Assembly (NCBI RefSeq): GCF_003718735.1
Contig: NZ_CP033460.1
Location: forward strand, 1,178,001-1,242,000
Direction: 5' to 3'
Length of the DNA: 64,000 bases
DNA from: Staphylococcus debuckii
Lineage (GTDB): Bacteria; Bacillota; Bacilli; Staphylococcales; Staphylococcaceae
In this document: piece after piece, positions 43,756 to 55,906 of the stretch
Position numbering within the stretch: the stretch's first letter is position 1
Layout of the letters: each line of letters opens with the position of its first letter
Notes under the pieces: generated by a model
What the model was told of the DNA's origin: nothing
What the model saw: only the letters and a program-made list of their open reading frames with translations
Database searches by the model: none
Position numbers and translations under genes: made by a program

Positions 43756-43954
43756 AATTTCAACTTCCTTTCGCATCTCTTAATTCAATTGTTCATTTAT
43801 GTATTTACCCGTAAATGAAATGATTTAAATTCAATACGTTATTTTTTAATACACACGAGATTAATTGTACTCCTTTTACCTCTAGTTAGCAATTGGAATT
43901 GAGCACTTGCTTCACTGCATAGTTATTTGCATAATAGACCAAGAGGTGAAATTT

Positions 43955-44635
43955 ATGAAATACGATACGATTTTGCTTGATTTTGATGATACTATCGTAG
44001 ATTTTCATGATGCGGAAGATCAAGCTTTTTATCATTTGGCTGAAAAATATGATATTCCACCTTCTAAAGATAATTTAGCTTTATTTAAAAAGGTGAACCA
44101 AGCTCACTGGGAAGCATTTCAAGAAAATAAGCTGACAAAGGAAGAAGTGTTGACGGAACGCTTTATCAATTATTTTAAGCGGTTCGGGTTGTCAGTAAAT
44201 GGGAAAGAAGCGGATATTGCTTTCAGAGACGGTCTTGCGACTGCGCCAATTAAATATTTTCCTGAGACATTAGAAACGATTCAATATTTAACGCAACATG
44301 CTAAAGTGTATATCGTGACTAATGGAGTAGAAGATACTCAGTTGCGTCGACTGGCTCAAACGCCTCTTAAAAATTCGATTCAAGACATTTTTATCTCAGA
44401 GGTAACAGGTTACCAGAAACCGATGCCTGAATTCTTTAATTATGTCTTTGAACGCATAGATGCTGAGCGTCATCGTTCACTGATTATCGGTGATTCACTG
44501 ACTTCAGATATACTTGGAGGGTTGAATGCGGGTATCGATACATGCTGGTTTAATTTCCGTCATAAAAAGAATGACACAGCAATTCAACCGCATTATGAAA
44601 TTACACAATTAAATGAAGTGAAAAATTTCATTTAA
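43955..44635 (+). CDS. YjjG-like HAD-family 5'-nucleotidase/phosphatase
   Basis: 226 aa. HAD motif I LLDFDDTIVDF (nucleophile Asp), motif II IVTNGV, motif III K in EVTGYQKPMPEFF, motif IV IIGDSLTSDILGG. The closest described relatives are YjjG/YfnB noncanonical pyrimidine nucleotidases. Start ATG 43955 after AAGAGGTG; the upstream in-frame ATG at 43907 has no site. Confidence 0.9.
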   Translation: MKYDTILLDFDDTIVDFHDAEDQAFYHLAEKYDIPPSKDNLALFKKVNQAHWEAFQENKLTKEEVLTERFINYFKRFGLSVNGKEADIAFRDGLATAPIKYFPETLETIQYLTQHAKVYIVTNGVEDTQLRRLAQTPLKNSIQDIFISEVTGYQKPMPEFFNYVFERIDAERHRSLIIGDSLTSDILGGLNAGIDTCWFNFRHKKNDTAIQPHYEITQLNEVKNFI

Positions 44636-44666
44636 AAAACGAGCGAAGTGTTGTTCGCTCGTTTTC
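44634..44666. terminator. Bidirectional terminator
   Basis: AAACGAGCGAA-gtgttg-TTCGCTCGTTT between convergent genes. Confidence 0.9.
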
Positions 44667-44683
44667 ACATTTCAATATTCACT

Positions 44684-45133
44684 TTAATTATTTTGCGGTT
44701 CCCAAATCAACACATCATAGCCTTCGTCATTATTTGAGTGTAAATCTTTGAAGCCATGTTTCACAAAGAAATCACGCGATTTGTTTCTTGCGAGCGCTTT
44801 AATCGGCAACTGTGCTGATTTTGCGTAATCCACAAGTTCAGTTCCTAATCCTCTTGATTGATAACTTGGCAATACTTCTAATTTCCATAAAATTAAATAC
44901 TTATCATAATCAGGGAAGTGTTTTTCTTCGACTTCTCCATTTTCATAAAGTGCCATTCTCGCTCCAATTTTTTCACCAATAAAAATACCATAGAAAGGTG
45001 AATCAGAACTTGCATCTATCATTTCTCCTGCAAGCTCATCAATCATTGCGAGGTTCGGGTTGCTGGTTTCTCTGAAATCTGCAAATAACTCGTCAGTTTT
45101 ATAATTGATATCTAAATGTTTGACGTTGCCCAT
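44684..45133 (-). CDS. GNAT family N-acetyltransferase
   Basis: 149 aa. Acetyl-CoA site LEVLPSYQSRGLGTELVDYA, with a C-terminal FVKHGFKDL. The start at 45133 has GGGGGA eight bases before it; an ATG at 45139 is too close to the site. Substrate not predictable. Monocistronic, convergent with the HAD gene. Confidence 0.85.
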   Translation of the reverse strand: MGNVKHLDINYKTDELFADFRETSNPNLAMIDELAGEMIDASSDSPFYGIFIGEKIGARMALYENGEVEEKHFPDYDKYLILWKLEVLPSYQSRGLGTELVDYAKSAQLPIKALARNKSRDFFVKHGFKDLHSNNDEGYDVLIWEPQNN

Positions 45134-45280
45134 TCTCATTTCCCCCTTCGCTTAGTTATATTAATTGTATAATAAATATTGCTGATATGCATTGAAAACG
45201 ATAAGCCGTTAAATTGTGTTCTGCCACTATAAACATTATACTAATTGTTGAGAAAACACAGTAGTTAAGGAGAAAAGTGT

Positions 45281-46894
45281 ATGGATTGTTTAACCGCAAA
45301 TATCAATGAGCATGATCAATTTCTGGAAAAGTTGAAGGAAAGTGATGCATTGTTGAATAGCTTTTATCAATATGATGCGATGTCTCCTGAAAGCTTTGAA
45401 CAAGCTTTGAATATGCCGAATAACGGCAGAGAACAGGAGTTGGCATCTGTAATCAGTGATTACATGTCAGATTTAGATTTAACAGAGGCACAACAAGTAA
45501 ATATTGATAAATTAAAACAAGGGGCTAAAGTAGTTATCGGAGGACAACAAGCAGGGTTGTTCGGGGGACCGCTGTATACTTTTCATAAAATATTATCCAT
45601 TGTAAATCTGAGTCGCCAATTAAGCGAGGATTATGCTAAAGATGTGGTGCCTGTATTCTGGATTGCAGGAGAAGACCACGATTTTGATGAAGTGAATCAT
45701 ACGTATGTGTTTAATACTGAAAAGGCTAAATTGCATAAAGTAAAATATCATACGATGACACCGCCAGAAAGTAATGTTTCACGCTTTGTACCTGATAAAG
45801 AAGCGATGATGCAAGCGCTAGATGATTTTTTAGTACAGATTCCTGAAACGACGCATACTAATCATCTGCGCCAAGAAATGCAGGACATTATTAAGAATTA
45901 TGCATCTTGGACAGAGATGTTTAAAGCGTTCTTGCATCTTGTATTTAAAGAATATGGTGTTTTACTGTTAGATGCACAATATCAACCCTTGCGCAGATTA
46001 GAACAACCTATCTTAAAGGAAATGTTGAAGCAACACGAGGCGGTAGATCAAGCTTTCAGAAATAGACAATCAGAAACTGTAGAGGCTGGACTGCCAGCTA
46101 TGATTCAGACTGATACGAATGTACATTTATTTATCCATGAAGACGACATGCGTCAACTACTCACCTTTGAAGACGGCAAGTTTTATACGAGCAAATCCCA
46201 AACCGCTTATACTTTAGATGAATTATTAGAAATAGTAGAAACTGCACCAGAGCGTTTTTCTAATAATGTCGTTACACGTCCTATAATGGAAGAATGGCTC
46301 TTTAATACGGTCAGCTTCGTTAGCGGACCTAGTGAAATAAAATATTGGGCTGAATTGAAAGTGGCATTTGAAACTTTAGAAGTAACCATGCCGATTGTCT
46401 TGCCGCGTATGAAGATTACATACGTGTCAAAGCGTATTGAAAAATTATTACGTCGTTACCATTTAGAGGCTGAACAAGTGATAGAAAACGGTATCGAGGA
46501 AGAAAAGGATAAGTTTATCAGAGCACGCGCTTCAGAAAGCTTTTTACAAGAATTAGATGAGCTAGAAGCAAGACAGAAAGCCACTTATGAGAAATTGGCG
46601 GCAGAAGTGAAAGATAACGAAGATAACAAGAATTTAGTAGAAAAGAACAATCAGATTCATCAAACGCAATATGATTACTTGCGCAAACGTTACTTCATTA
46701 ATATAGAACGTGAGAATGCAATTAGCATGAAACACTTCCGAGAATTGAACGAGACTCTCCACCCAATGGGAGGGCTTCAAGAAAGAATTTGGAATGCACT
46801 GCAATTTATGAATGAATTTGGGACAGACATGTTCAGTCCCTCCACTTACCCACCACTTCGTTACACTTTAGACCAAATTATAGTAAAACCTTAG
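45281..46894 (+). CDS. bshC: Bacillithiol biosynthesis cysteine-adding enzyme
   Basis: 537 aa (family about 540). BshC ligates cysteine to glucosaminyl-malate in the last step of bacillithiol synthesis. Rossmann-like core with VVIGGQQAGLFGGPLYTFHKI and VPVFWIAGEDHDFDEVNH, a central region, and a C-terminal coiled coil. The position just upstream of mraZ is conserved in staphylococci. AAGGAG eight bases before ATG; terminator follows. Confidence 0.95.
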   Translation: MDCLTANINEHDQFLEKLKESDALLNSFYQYDAMSPESFEQALNMPNNGREQELASVISDYMSDLDLTEAQQVNIDKLKQGAKVVIGGQQAGLFGGPLYTFHKILSIVNLSRQLSEDYAKDVVPVFWIAGEDHDFDEVNHTYVFNTEKAKLHKVKYHTMTPPESNVSRFVPDKEAMMQALDDFLVQIPETTHTNHLRQEMQDIIKNYASWTEMFKAFLHLVFKEYGVLLLDAQYQPLRRLEQPILKEMLKQHEAVDQAFRNRQSETVEAGLPAMIQTDTNVHLFIHEDDMRQLLTFEDGKFYTSKSQTAYTLDELLEIVETAPERFSNNVVTRPIMEEWLFNTVSFVSGPSEIKYWAELKVAFETLEVTMPIVLPRMKITYVSKRIEKLLRRYHLEAEQVIENGIEEEKDKFIRARASESFLQELDELEARQKATYEKLAAEVKDNEDNKNLVEKNNQIHQTQYDYLRKRYFINIERENAISMKHFRELNETLHPMGGLQERIWNALQFMNEFGTDMFSPSTYPPLRYTLDQIIVKP

Positions 46895-46907
46895 AGAAAC
46901 AAGGCTT

Positions 46908-46948
46908 AGGCCCGTGTTCCCGGTCAGGGAGGCGGGTCTTTTTTTCGT
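46908..46948 (+). terminator. Terminator after bshC
   Basis: GGCCCG…CGGGTC arms with an inner TTCCC/GGGAG pairing, then seven T. Confidence 0.8.
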
Positions 46949-47037
46949 GAAAAATGAATTTTTTTTGATATGTTTATATAAATAGTGGAGGATAGTGGGG
47001 AGTTGTGGTAAATTATAAATAAGGTGAGGTGAGTAGA

Positions 47038-47469
47038 ATGTTCATGGGTGAGTACGAACACCAACTAGACGCAAAAGGCCGCATGATTGTACCATCTAAA
47101 TTCAGATATGAATTAAATGAACGTTTTATTATCACTAGAGGCCTTGATAAGTGTTTATTCGGTTATACTTTAGAAGAATGGCAGACTATCGAAGAGAAGA
47201 TGAAGTCATTACCGATGACTAAGAGAGACGCGCGTAAATTTATGCGCATGTTCTTTTCAGGTGCTACTGAAGTTGAATTGGATAAGCAAGGGCGTATTAA
47301 CATCCCCAAGAATTTACGGGAATACGCAAATTTAACTAAAGAATGTACAGTGATCGGGGTTTCAAACCGCATCGAAATTTGGGACAGAGCGACATGGAAT
47401 GATTTCTATGATGAATCTGAGGATAATTTCGAAGATATCGCTGAAGATTTGATAGATTTTGATTTTTAA
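47038..47469 (+). CDS. mraZ: Transcriptional regulator MraZ
   Basis: 143 aa with two AbrB/SpoVT-like MraZ halves ([23 protein letters not shown] and [20 protein letters not shown]). It forms ring oligomers and binds repeats upstream of the dcw cluster, of which it is the first gene. Start ATG 47038 after AGGTGAG gives the S. aureus length; a TTG/ATG reading earlier at 47029 lies in the ribosome site. Confidence 0.96.
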   Translation: MFMGEYEHQLDAKGRMIVPSKFRYELNERFIITRGLDKCLFGYTLEEWQTIEEKMKSLPMTKRDARKFMRMFFSGATEVELDKQGRINIPKNLREYANLTKECTVIGVSNRIEIWDRATWNDFYDESEDNFEDIAEDLIDFDF

Positions 47470-47483
47470 ATGGAGGAATGAAA

Positions 47484-48419
47484 GTGTTTCATCACGTAAG
47501 CGTCATGTTAAAAGAAACCATTGATGAGCTCAATGTGAAAAAAGATGGTGTATATGTTGATTGTACGCTGGGTGGTGCAGGACATGCCCTTTATTTATTA
47601 AATCAACTTGATAAAAATGGACATTTGATTGCAATTGACCAAGATTTAACGGCAATTGAAAATGCTAAGACGGTCTTGAAGGACCACTTAGATCAAGTCA
47701 CGTTTGTACACAGTAATTTCAGACAAATCAATCAAATCCTAGACGACTTGGACATTGACAAAGTAGACGGTATTTACTATGACTTGGGCGTTTCCAGCCC
47801 GCAATTAGATGTACCGGAACGAGGATTTAGCTATCATCAAGATGCGCGTTTAGATATGCGTATGGACCAAACCCAAGATTTATCAGCTTACGAGGTGGTA
47901 AATGATTGGCCCTACGAAGATTTGGTGAGGATTTTTTATCGCTATGGCGAAGAGAAATTTTCCAAACAAATCGCCCGAAGAATTGAAAAAACAAGAGAAA
48001 ACGAACCAATTGAAACCACTTTACAGCTTGTTGACGTGATTAAGGAAGGCATCCCTGCGAAAGCGAGACGTAAGGGCGGACATCCGGCCAAACGTGTTTT
48101 CCAAGCCATCCGAATCGCGGTTAATGATGAATTGAAAGCTTTTGAAGATTCATTAGAACAAGCAATCGAAAGAGTTAAAGTACACGGACGTATTTCTGTC
48201 ATTACTTTCCATTCTTTAGAAGATCGTTTATGCAAACAAATTTTCCAAGAGTATGAGAAAGGCCCAGAAGTTCCCCGTGGCTTACCTATTATTCCAGAAG
48301 AATATACGCCGAAATTGAAACGTGTTAACCGAAAACCGATTACCGCAACCGAAGAAGACTTAGCAGAAAATAACCGAGCGCGCAGTGCCAAATTGCGTGT
48401 CGCCGAAATTTTGAAATAA
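47484..48419 (+). CDS. rsmH: 16S rRNA (cytosine-1402-N4) methyltransferase RsmH
   Basis: 311 aa. SAM site [26 protein letters not shown], and [11 protein letters not shown] near the C-terminus. GTG at 47484 has proper spacing to TGGAGG and yields the 311-aa staphylococcal form; ATG 47478 lies immediately after the site. Second gene of the dcw cluster. Confidence 0.95.
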   Translation: MFHHVSVMLKETIDELNVKKDGVYVDCTLGGAGHALYLLNQLDKNGHLIAIDQDLTAIENAKTVLKDHLDQVTFVHSNFRQINQILDDLDIDKVDGIYYDLGVSSPQLDVPERGFSYHQDARLDMRMDQTQDLSAYEVVNDWPYEDLVRIFYRYGEEKFSKQIARRIEKTRENEPIETTLQLVDVIKEGIPAKARRKGGHPAKRVFQAIRIAVNDELKAFEDSLEQAIERVKVHGRISVITFHSLEDRLCKQIFQEYEKGPEVPRGLPIIPEEYTPKLKRVNRKPITATEEDLAENNRARSAKLRVAEILK

Positions 48420-48438
48420 CAGGGAGTGACAAACTGCT

Positions 48439-48843
48439 ATGGCTGTAGAAAAGATCTATGAACCTTACAACGAAAGTTATGAACCCGCTAGACAGACCCC
48501 AGAAGTAAAACCTTCGTCTTCACCAGCCCGTAAAGTGAAGCGTAAAGTTGTTGTGCAACTGACAAAGTTTGAAAAAGTACTATACATATCTTTAATCGCT
48601 GTCATTGCAATGGTAAGTATTTATATCCTATCTTTAAAAATGGACGCCTATGATACTAAAGGCAAGATTGCTGATTTAGATCAAAAAATCGAAACGCAAT
48701 CGAGTCAAAATAGTGCATTAAAGTCTGAAATCAAAAAGAACTCTTCTTATGAACGCATTTACGAAAAAGCTCAAAAACAAGGCATGAGCTTAAAGAACGA
48801 TAATGTAAAGGTAGTGCGTAATAATGCCGAAGCGAAAAATTAA
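48439..48843 (+). CDS. ftsL: Cell division protein FtsL
   Basis: 134 aa bitopic membrane protein: cytosolic basic N-terminus (~1-50), single helix (VLYISLIAVIAMVSIYILSL), then an extracellular coiled coil (IADLDQKIETQSSQNSALKSEIKK). Works with DivIB and DivIC in septal wall synthesis. Its end overlaps pbpA by 20 bases. Confidence 0.93.
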   Translation: MAVEKIYEPYNESYEPARQTPEVKPSSSPARKVKRKVVVQLTKFEKVLYISLIAVIAMVSIYILSLKMDAYDTKGKIADLDQKIETQSSQNSALKSEIKKNSSYERIYEKAQKQGMSLKNDNVKVVRNNAEAKN

Positions 48844-50977
48844 AATTAAAAAAAATAAAATAGGGGCAGTCCTCCTCGTCAGTTTGTTCGGACTGCTCTT
48901 TTTTCTATTGGTTTTAAGATATAGTTATGTCATGCTGACCGGACATTCCTCTGGCCAAGACTTAATTATGAAAGCTAATCAGAAATATCTCGTACAACAA
49001 CAAGAACAACCCGAGCGAGGAAAAATCTATGATAGAAATGGGAAAGTCCTTGCAGAAGATGTAGAAAGATTTAAATTAACTGCCGTAGTCAGTAAAAAAG
49101 CTGACGAAGGTTCAGAGAAACCGCGACATGTCGTCGACAAGAAGAAAACAGCAGAGAAATTAGCTACAGTGATTGATATGAAGCCTAAAGAAATAGAGAA
49201 AATACTTTATAATAAAAAAGCGTTCCAAGTCGAGTTCGGCCGAAAAGGCAGTGATTTGACTTACCAAGAAAAAGATAAGATAGAAAAAATGAAATTACCA
49301 GGTATTACGTTATACCCTGAAACAGAACGATTTTATCCTAATGGTGTTTTCGCTTCTCATTTAATCGGTATGGCACAAAAGAATCCAGACACAGGAGAGC
49401 TGAAAGGCGCTATGGGTGTTGAGAAGATATTTGATAGTTATCTCGCAGGTAAGAAAGGGGCATTATCCTATATTCATGATATATGGGGATATATCGCTCC
49501 AAATTCTAAAAATGAGGTAGCACCGCAACGTGGTGATGATGTACACTTGACCTTGGATTCGAATATTCAAGTATTTGTAGAAGAAGCATTAAACGACCTC
49601 GACAAGCACTTTGAACCTAAAGATGCATTTGCGGTGGTGATGGATGCGCATACGGGTGAAATTTTAGCATTCAGTCAAAGACCAGCCTTCAACCCTGAAA
49701 CAGGTAAAGATTTCGGTAAAACTTGGGCTAATGATTTATATCAAAATACTTATGAACCAGGTTCCACATTCAAAACGTACGGTTTAGCAGCAGCCATTCA
49801 AGAAGGAAAGTTCAAACCTGACGAAAAATATATGTCAGGGCATCGAGACATTATGGGTTCGAAAATTTCCGACTGGAATAGAACAGGTTGGGGTAAAATT
49901 CCAATGAGTTTAGGATTCACTTACTCTTCTAACACCTTGATGATGCATCTGCAAGATTTAGTCGGTGCAGACAAAATGAAATCTTGGTATGAAAAATTCG
50001 GTTTCGGTAAGAAAACAGGCGGTTTGTTTGATGGAGAAGCGCCTGGTGGTATTGCTTGGGATAACGAATTGCAACAAAAAACTTCAGCATTCGGTCAATC
50101 TACAACAGTGACACCAGCTCAAATGCTGCAAGCACAATCAGCAATTTTCAACAAAGGTAATATGGTGAAACCTTGGTATGTCAACAATATTGATAATCCG
50201 GTCAATGATAAATCATTATATAAAGGTAAAAGAGAAATTGCAGGAAAACCTATTACTGCAGCTACAGCTGAAAAGGTAAATAAACAGTTGGACTTAGTAG
50301 TAAATAGTAAACAAAGCCATGCAATGAACTATCGTATTCATGGATACAGAATTGGTGGTAAAACCGGTACAGCACAAGTTGCCGATCCAGATAACGGCGG
50401 CTATGTTGACGGTCCTTTCCCTTATTTTGTAAGCTTTATTGGACATGCGCCAAGTAAAAATCCTAAAGTTATCGTCTATGCAGGTATGAGTTTGGCACAG
50501 AAAAACAAACAAGAAGCTTATGAAATGGGTGCCAGCAAGGCATTTAATCCAATTATGGAAAATACCTTGAAATATCTGAATGTCGGTAAAAACAGCGAAA
50601 CTTCATCTAAAAATACGTTCAGTAAAATTCCAGACGTATCTAATGAAACAGTTCAAAAAGCTGAAGATACTTTGAAATCTAAAGACTTAAAATCAGTAGT
50701 CATTGGACAAGGTGATAAAGTGACACAGCAAGCACCAAGTACGACTGAAAAAATTATTCCTCATAGTAAAGTATTGTTGAAAACAGATGGTGATATGACA
50801 ATGCCTGATATGAACAATTGGAGTAAAGATGATGTGATTGCTTTCGAATCATTGACTGGAATTAATGTTAAAATGAAAGGAAGCGGATTTGTTTCCAAAC
50901 AATCTGTCAGTCCAAACGAGTCACTGCAAGGCAAGAAAGAAATTACAATCGAACTTTCCGCACCAGATGCCAGCTAG
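48824..50977 (+). CDS. pbpA: Penicillin-binding protein 1 (division transpeptidase)
   Basis: 717 aa class B PBP. N-terminal membrane anchor (~12-32), PBP dimerisation domain, transpeptidase with EPGSTFKTYG (catalytic Ser ~315), SSN (~369) and KTGTAQ, then two C-terminal PASTA domains (~600-717). The S. aureus orthologue has ~27 extra hydrophilic C-terminal residues; here the protein stops just after the second PASTA domain. Starts inside ftsL. Confidence 0.95.
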   Translation: MPKRKIKIKKNKIGAVLLVSLFGLLFFLLVLRYSYVMLTGHSSGQDLIMKANQKYLVQQQEQPERGKIYDRNGKVLAEDVERFKLTAVVSKKADEGSEKPRHVVDKKKTAEKLATVIDMKPKEIEKILYNKKAFQVEFGRKGSDLTYQEKDKIEKMKLPGITLYPETERFYPNGVFASHLIGMAQKNPDTGELKGAMGVEKIFDSYLAGKKGALSYIHDIWGYIAPNSKNEVAPQRGDDVHLTLDSNIQVFVEEALNDLDKHFEPKDAFAVVMDAHTGEILAFSQRPAFNPETGKDFGKTWANDLYQNTYEPGSTFKTYGLAAAIQEGKFKPDEKYMSGHRDIMGSKISDWNRTGWGKIPMSLGFTYSSNTLMMHLQDLVGADKMKSWYEKFGFGKKTGGLFDGEAPGGIAWDNELQQKTSAFGQSTTVTPAQMLQAQSAIFNKGNMVKPWYVNNIDNPVNDKSLYKGKREIAGKPITAATAEKVNKQLDLVVNSKQSHAMNYRIHGYRIGGKTGTAQVADPDNGGYVDGPFPYFVSFIGHAPSKNPKVIVYAGMSLAQKNKQEAYEMGASKAFNPIMENTLKYLNVGKNSETSSKNTFSKIPDVSNETVQKAEDTLKSKDLKSVVIGQGDKVTQQAPSTTEKIIPHSKVLLKTDGDMTMPDMNNWSKDDVIAFESLTGINVKMKGSGFVSKQSVSPNESLQGKKEITIELSAPDAS

Positions 50978-51006
50978 CAGTTAATCAATCAGACGAGGGA
51001 AATAAA

Positions 51007-51056
51007 CTGGGAATAGGACGAAATAACAGCGAATAAAATTTCGTCGTCCCAGCCCC
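51007..51056. repeat. Long intergenic hairpin between pbpA and mraY
   Basis: CTGGGA…GGACGAAAT pairs with ATTTCGTCGTCCCAG around AACAGCGAATAAA. A CTGGGACGAAA-type hairpin is a common dispersed intergenic element in staphylococci. No T-run, so read-through within the dcw operon is likely. Confidence 0.7.
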
Positions 51057-51105
51057 TTGCCTGTTATACATAAGGAATAGAATAAGAATAAATGAGGAGA
51101 TAAAT

Positions 51106-52071
51106 ATGGTTTACGTTTTAGCAATTATCGCTTTCTTAATTACATTAATATTGGTGCCTATACTCATTCCAACATTGAAACGAATGAAGTTCGGCCAAAG
51201 CATCCGTGAAGAGGGTCCGCAAAGTCACATGAAGAAAACTGGAACACCGACAATGGGTGGTCTGACATTTTTAATCAGTATCATCATTACGACAATCATC
51301 GCGATTATCTTTTCAGACAATGCCAATCCCTTTATCTTATTGTTGTTTGTCACAGTTGGATTTGGATTGATCGGATTTATAGATGATTACATTATTGTTG
51401 TGAAGAAGAATAACCAAGGCTTAACAAGTAAGCAGAAGTTCTTGGCACAAATTGCAATCGCAGTCATCTTCTTTATCTTAAGTGATGTCTTTAATATGAT
51501 TCATTTTGCTACAGGAATCCATGTGCCATTTACTAATGTAAGCATTCCGTTATCATTCGTATATGTGATTTTCATTGTATTTTGGCAAGTAGGATTTTCT
51601 AACGCAGTAAACTTAACGGATGGTCTAGATGGTTTGGCTACAGGATTGTCTATTATTGCGTTTGCAATGTATGCCATCATGAGTTTCATGTTAGGCAACA
51701 ATGCAATCGGTACTTTCTGTATCATCATGGTATTCGCTCTGCTCGGCTTCCTTTTCTACAATGTCAACCCAGCTAAAGTGTTTATGGGAGATACAGGAAG
51801 TTTAGCACTAGGCGGTATTATTGCTACAGTTTCAATTATGTTGAATGCTGAAGTTTCTTTAATCTTCATCGGATTTGTTTTTGTAGCAGAAACATTGTCA
51901 GTAATCTTGCAAGTCGCTTCGTTTAAATTGACTGGCAAAAGAATCTTCAAAATGAGTCCATTGCATCACCACTTTGAATTAAGCGGTTGGAATGAATGGA
52001 AAGTAGTAAGTGTGTTCTGGATTGTAGGTTTAATTACAGGATTGATAGGTTTATGGATTGGAGTGCATTAA
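51106..52071 (+). CDS. mraY: Phospho-N-acetylmuramoyl-pentapeptide transferase
   Basis: 321 aa polytopic enzyme making lipid I from UDP-MurNAc-pentapeptide and undecaprenyl phosphate. Ten hydrophobic segments; motifs GTPTMGGL, GFIDDYI, NLTDGLDGLATG, FMGDTGSLALGG and SPLHHHFE (catalytic Asp-rich and His loops). Followed after 3 bases by murD. Confidence 0.97.
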   Translation: MVYVLAIIAFLITLILVPILIPTLKRMKFGQSIREEGPQSHMKKTGTPTMGGLTFLISIIITTIIAIIFSDNANPFILLLFVTVGFGLIGFIDDYIIVVKKNNQGLTSKQKFLAQIAIAVIFFILSDVFNMIHFATGIHVPFTNVSIPLSFVYVIFIVFWQVGFSNAVNLTDGLDGLATGLSIIAFAMYAIMSFMLGNNAIGTFCIIMVFALLGFLFYNVNPAKVFMGDTGSLALGGIIATVSIMLNAEVSLIFIGFVFVAETLSVILQVASFKLTGKRIFKMSPLHHHFELSGWNEWKVVSVFWIVGLITGLIGLWIGVH

Positions 52072-52074
52072 TAA

Positions 52075-53424
52075 ATGCTTAAATACAAAGGTTTAGAAGG
52101 AAAAAATGTTTTAGTAGTAGGATTAGCAAAGAGCGGCTACGAAGCAGCTAAGTTATTACATCGTCTCGGAGCAAACGTAACTGTTAATGATGGCGGCGAT
52201 CTTTCTAAAGACCCGCATGCCAAAGACTTAGAAAAAATGGGATTGACAGTAATCGGCGGCCACCATCCACTTTCGTTATTGGACAGCAATCCGATTATTG
52301 TTAAGAATCCGGGTATTCCTTATTCAGTACCGCTCATCAGTGAGGCTGAAAAACGCGGATTGAAAATTTTAACAGAAGTAGAATTAAGTTATTTAATTTC
52401 TGAAGCACCTATTATTGCGGTGACAGGTACTAACGGCAAGACTACCGTAACTTCGTTAATCGGTGATATGTTTGATAAGAGCCGTCAAACAGGATTGTTA
52501 TCAGGAAATATCGGTTTCGTAGCATCGAAAGTAGCACAAGAGGCGAAACCAGAGGATTATTTAATTACAGAATTGTCTTCTTTCCAATTATTAGGAATTG
52601 AACAATATCGTCCGCATATTGCCATTATCACTAATATCTACTCAGCGCATTTAGATTATCATGGCACATTAGAAGATTATCGCAATGCGAAACGTCGCAT
52701 TTATAAGAACCAAACGGCAGATGATTTTCTAATCTGCAATTATAATCAACGTCATCTTATTGAAACAGATACATTAAAAGCGAAAGTTTATTACTTCTCA
52801 ACTACTCAAGAAGTAGACGGCATTTATGTTAAAGACGGCTATATTATGTTGAACGGTCTCAGACTGATTCATAAAGATGATATTGTCTTGCCGGGTGAAC
52901 ATAACTTAGAAAATATCTTAGCCGCAGTATTGGCAGCAGTTTTAGGCGGCGTATCTATAGATGCAAGCATAGCAACCTTGACTTCTTTTTCAGGAATTAA
53001 ACACCGCTTGCAATATATAGGTTCAAATAAAACCAATAAATATTATAACGATTCTAAAGCGACGAATACATTAGCAACACAATTTGCTTTAAATTCCTTT
53101 AATCAACCCATCATTTGGCTATGCGGCGGCTTAGATAGAGGGAATGGCTTTGATGAACTGATTCCTTATATGAAGAATGTCCGTGTGATGATTACCTTTG
53201 GTGAAACTCAAGATAAATTGACTAAATTGGGAGAAAGCCAAGGTAAATATGTTATCCGTGCAACTGATGTGAAAGATGCAGTGAATAAAGTACAAGATGT
53301 GATTGAACCGAATGACGTAGTATTACTTTCACCTGCTTGTGCAAGCTGGGATCAATACAATACCTTTGAAGAGCGCGGTGACATCTTTATTGAAAGTTTC
53401 CGCTCACATCTTCCGTCGAAGTAA
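52075..53424 (+). CDS. murD: UDP-N-acetylmuramoylalanine--D-glutamate ligase
   Basis: 449 aa Mur ligase that adds the D-glutamate supplied by MurI (18761). Rossmann N-terminus ([18 protein letters not shown]), ATP site [13 protein letters not shown], central YSAHLDYHG, and C-terminal domain [10 protein letters not shown] and [11 protein letters not shown]. Typical length. Confidence 0.97.
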   Translation: MLKYKGLEGKNVLVVGLAKSGYEAAKLLHRLGANVTVNDGGDLSKDPHAKDLEKMGLTVIGGHHPLSLLDSNPIIVKNPGIPYSVPLISEAEKRGLKILTEVELSYLISEAPIIAVTGTNGKTTVTSLIGDMFDKSRQTGLLSGNIGFVASKVAQEAKPEDYLITELSSFQLLGIEQYRPHIAIITNIYSAHLDYHGTLEDYRNAKRRIYKNQTADDFLICNYNQRHLIETDTLKAKVYYFSTTQEVDGIYVKDGYIMLNGLRLIHKDDIVLPGEHNLENILAAVLAAVLGGVSIDASIATLTSFSGIKHRLQYIGSNKTNKYYNDSKATNTLATQFALNSFNQPIIWLCGGLDRGNGFDELIPYMKNVRVMITFGETQDKLTKLGESQGKYVIRATDVKDAVNKVQDVIEPNDVVLLSPACASWDQYNTFEERGDIFIESFRSHLPSK

Positions 53425-53438
53425 GGGTGTGAAAATGC

Positions 53439-54359
53439 ATGTCTGATAAAGTACGCAAAATTGATTCAGAATATCTGAAGGAAAAGCGTCGCAAACGTCG
53501 GCAGAAACAACGCCGAATACAGCTGGGTATATTCAGCGGTCTCATCTTACTTATCGTACTCATTGTACTGTACATGTTTACGCCAATCAGCCGAGTGGAT
53601 CAAGTCTACATCAAAGGAAATCACCATGTGAGCCAGAGTGAAATAAAGAAAGCTTTAAATTTGCAAAAGAAAACTAAAATCTATTCTTTTAATAAAGGCA
53701 AAGCCATTGATACCTTGAAAAAGAATCCCTATGTAAAAAATGTTGATATCACCAGAAAGTTTCCTAATGATATCGAAGTTAAAGTCACTGAGTATGAGTT
53801 GGTTGGCCTTATCGAAGAAAAGGATCATTATTATCCAGTGTTAGACAATGATCATATTTTAAAAGATGACAAGCAGCAAGTGCCTGAGGATGCGCCAGTC
53901 GTTTCAGATTTCACTAAGTCGAAACGTGCTCAAATTATTCAAGCACTTTCAGAAATGAAGCCTGACATACGTAATTCTATTTCAGAAGTGACGTATGCAG
54001 ATGATAAAGAAAACCGTAATCAAATCAAGTTGTACATGAAAGATAATATTCAAGTGTTAGGAAGCATCAATACGATTGCTGATAAGTTGAAGTATTATCC
54101 AGAAATGTCTAAAGCACTGGAAAGAGATGAGGATGGCAACCTGAAAAAATCAGGCTATATTGATTTATCAGTAGGTGCTTCATTTATTCCTTATAAAGAT
54201 GGAGAAAAGACGTCTTCAGACAGCAGTGAAAAACTTCAAGAAGGAACAGCCATGGAAGACAAAGCTAAAGACGAACTTCAGAACACCTTAAACAAGATTA
54301 ATCAACAATCCAAAGAAAGTTCTAAAGACAAATCGAAAGCTAATAGTACAAATAATTAA
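53439..54359 (+). CDS. divIB: Cell division protein DivIB/FtsQ
   Basis: 306 aa. Basic cytosolic N-terminus (KRRKRRQKQRR), one membrane helix (~28-48), POTRA domain (ISRVDQVYIKGNHHVSQSEIKKAL), beta domain, and a polar S/K-rich tail. Extracellular part binds FtsL/DivIC and wall. AAGGGTG precedes the ATG; 14 bases after murD. Confidence 0.95.
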   Translation: MSDKVRKIDSEYLKEKRRKRRQKQRRIQLGIFSGLILLIVLIVLYMFTPISRVDQVYIKGNHHVSQSEIKKALNLQKKTKIYSFNKGKAIDTLKKNPYVKNVDITRKFPNDIEVKVTEYELVGLIEEKDHYYPVLDNDHILKDDKQQVPEDAPVVSDFTKSKRAQIIQALSEMKPDIRNSISEVTYADDKENRNQIKLYMKDNIQVLGSINTIADKLKYYPEMSKALERDEDGNLKKSGYIDLSVGASFIPYKDGEKTSSDSSEKLQEGTAMEDKAKDELQNTLNKINQQSKESSKDKSKANSTNN

Positions 54360-54413
54360 AAAAGTCTTGAATATCTTGTGTTTATAGTTCACAACGTAAG
54401 AAACGTATTGTAA

Positions 54414-55877
<1,464 letters not shown>

Positions 55878-55906
55878 TTGCCCATTAAAACTAGGAGGAA
55901 ATTTAA

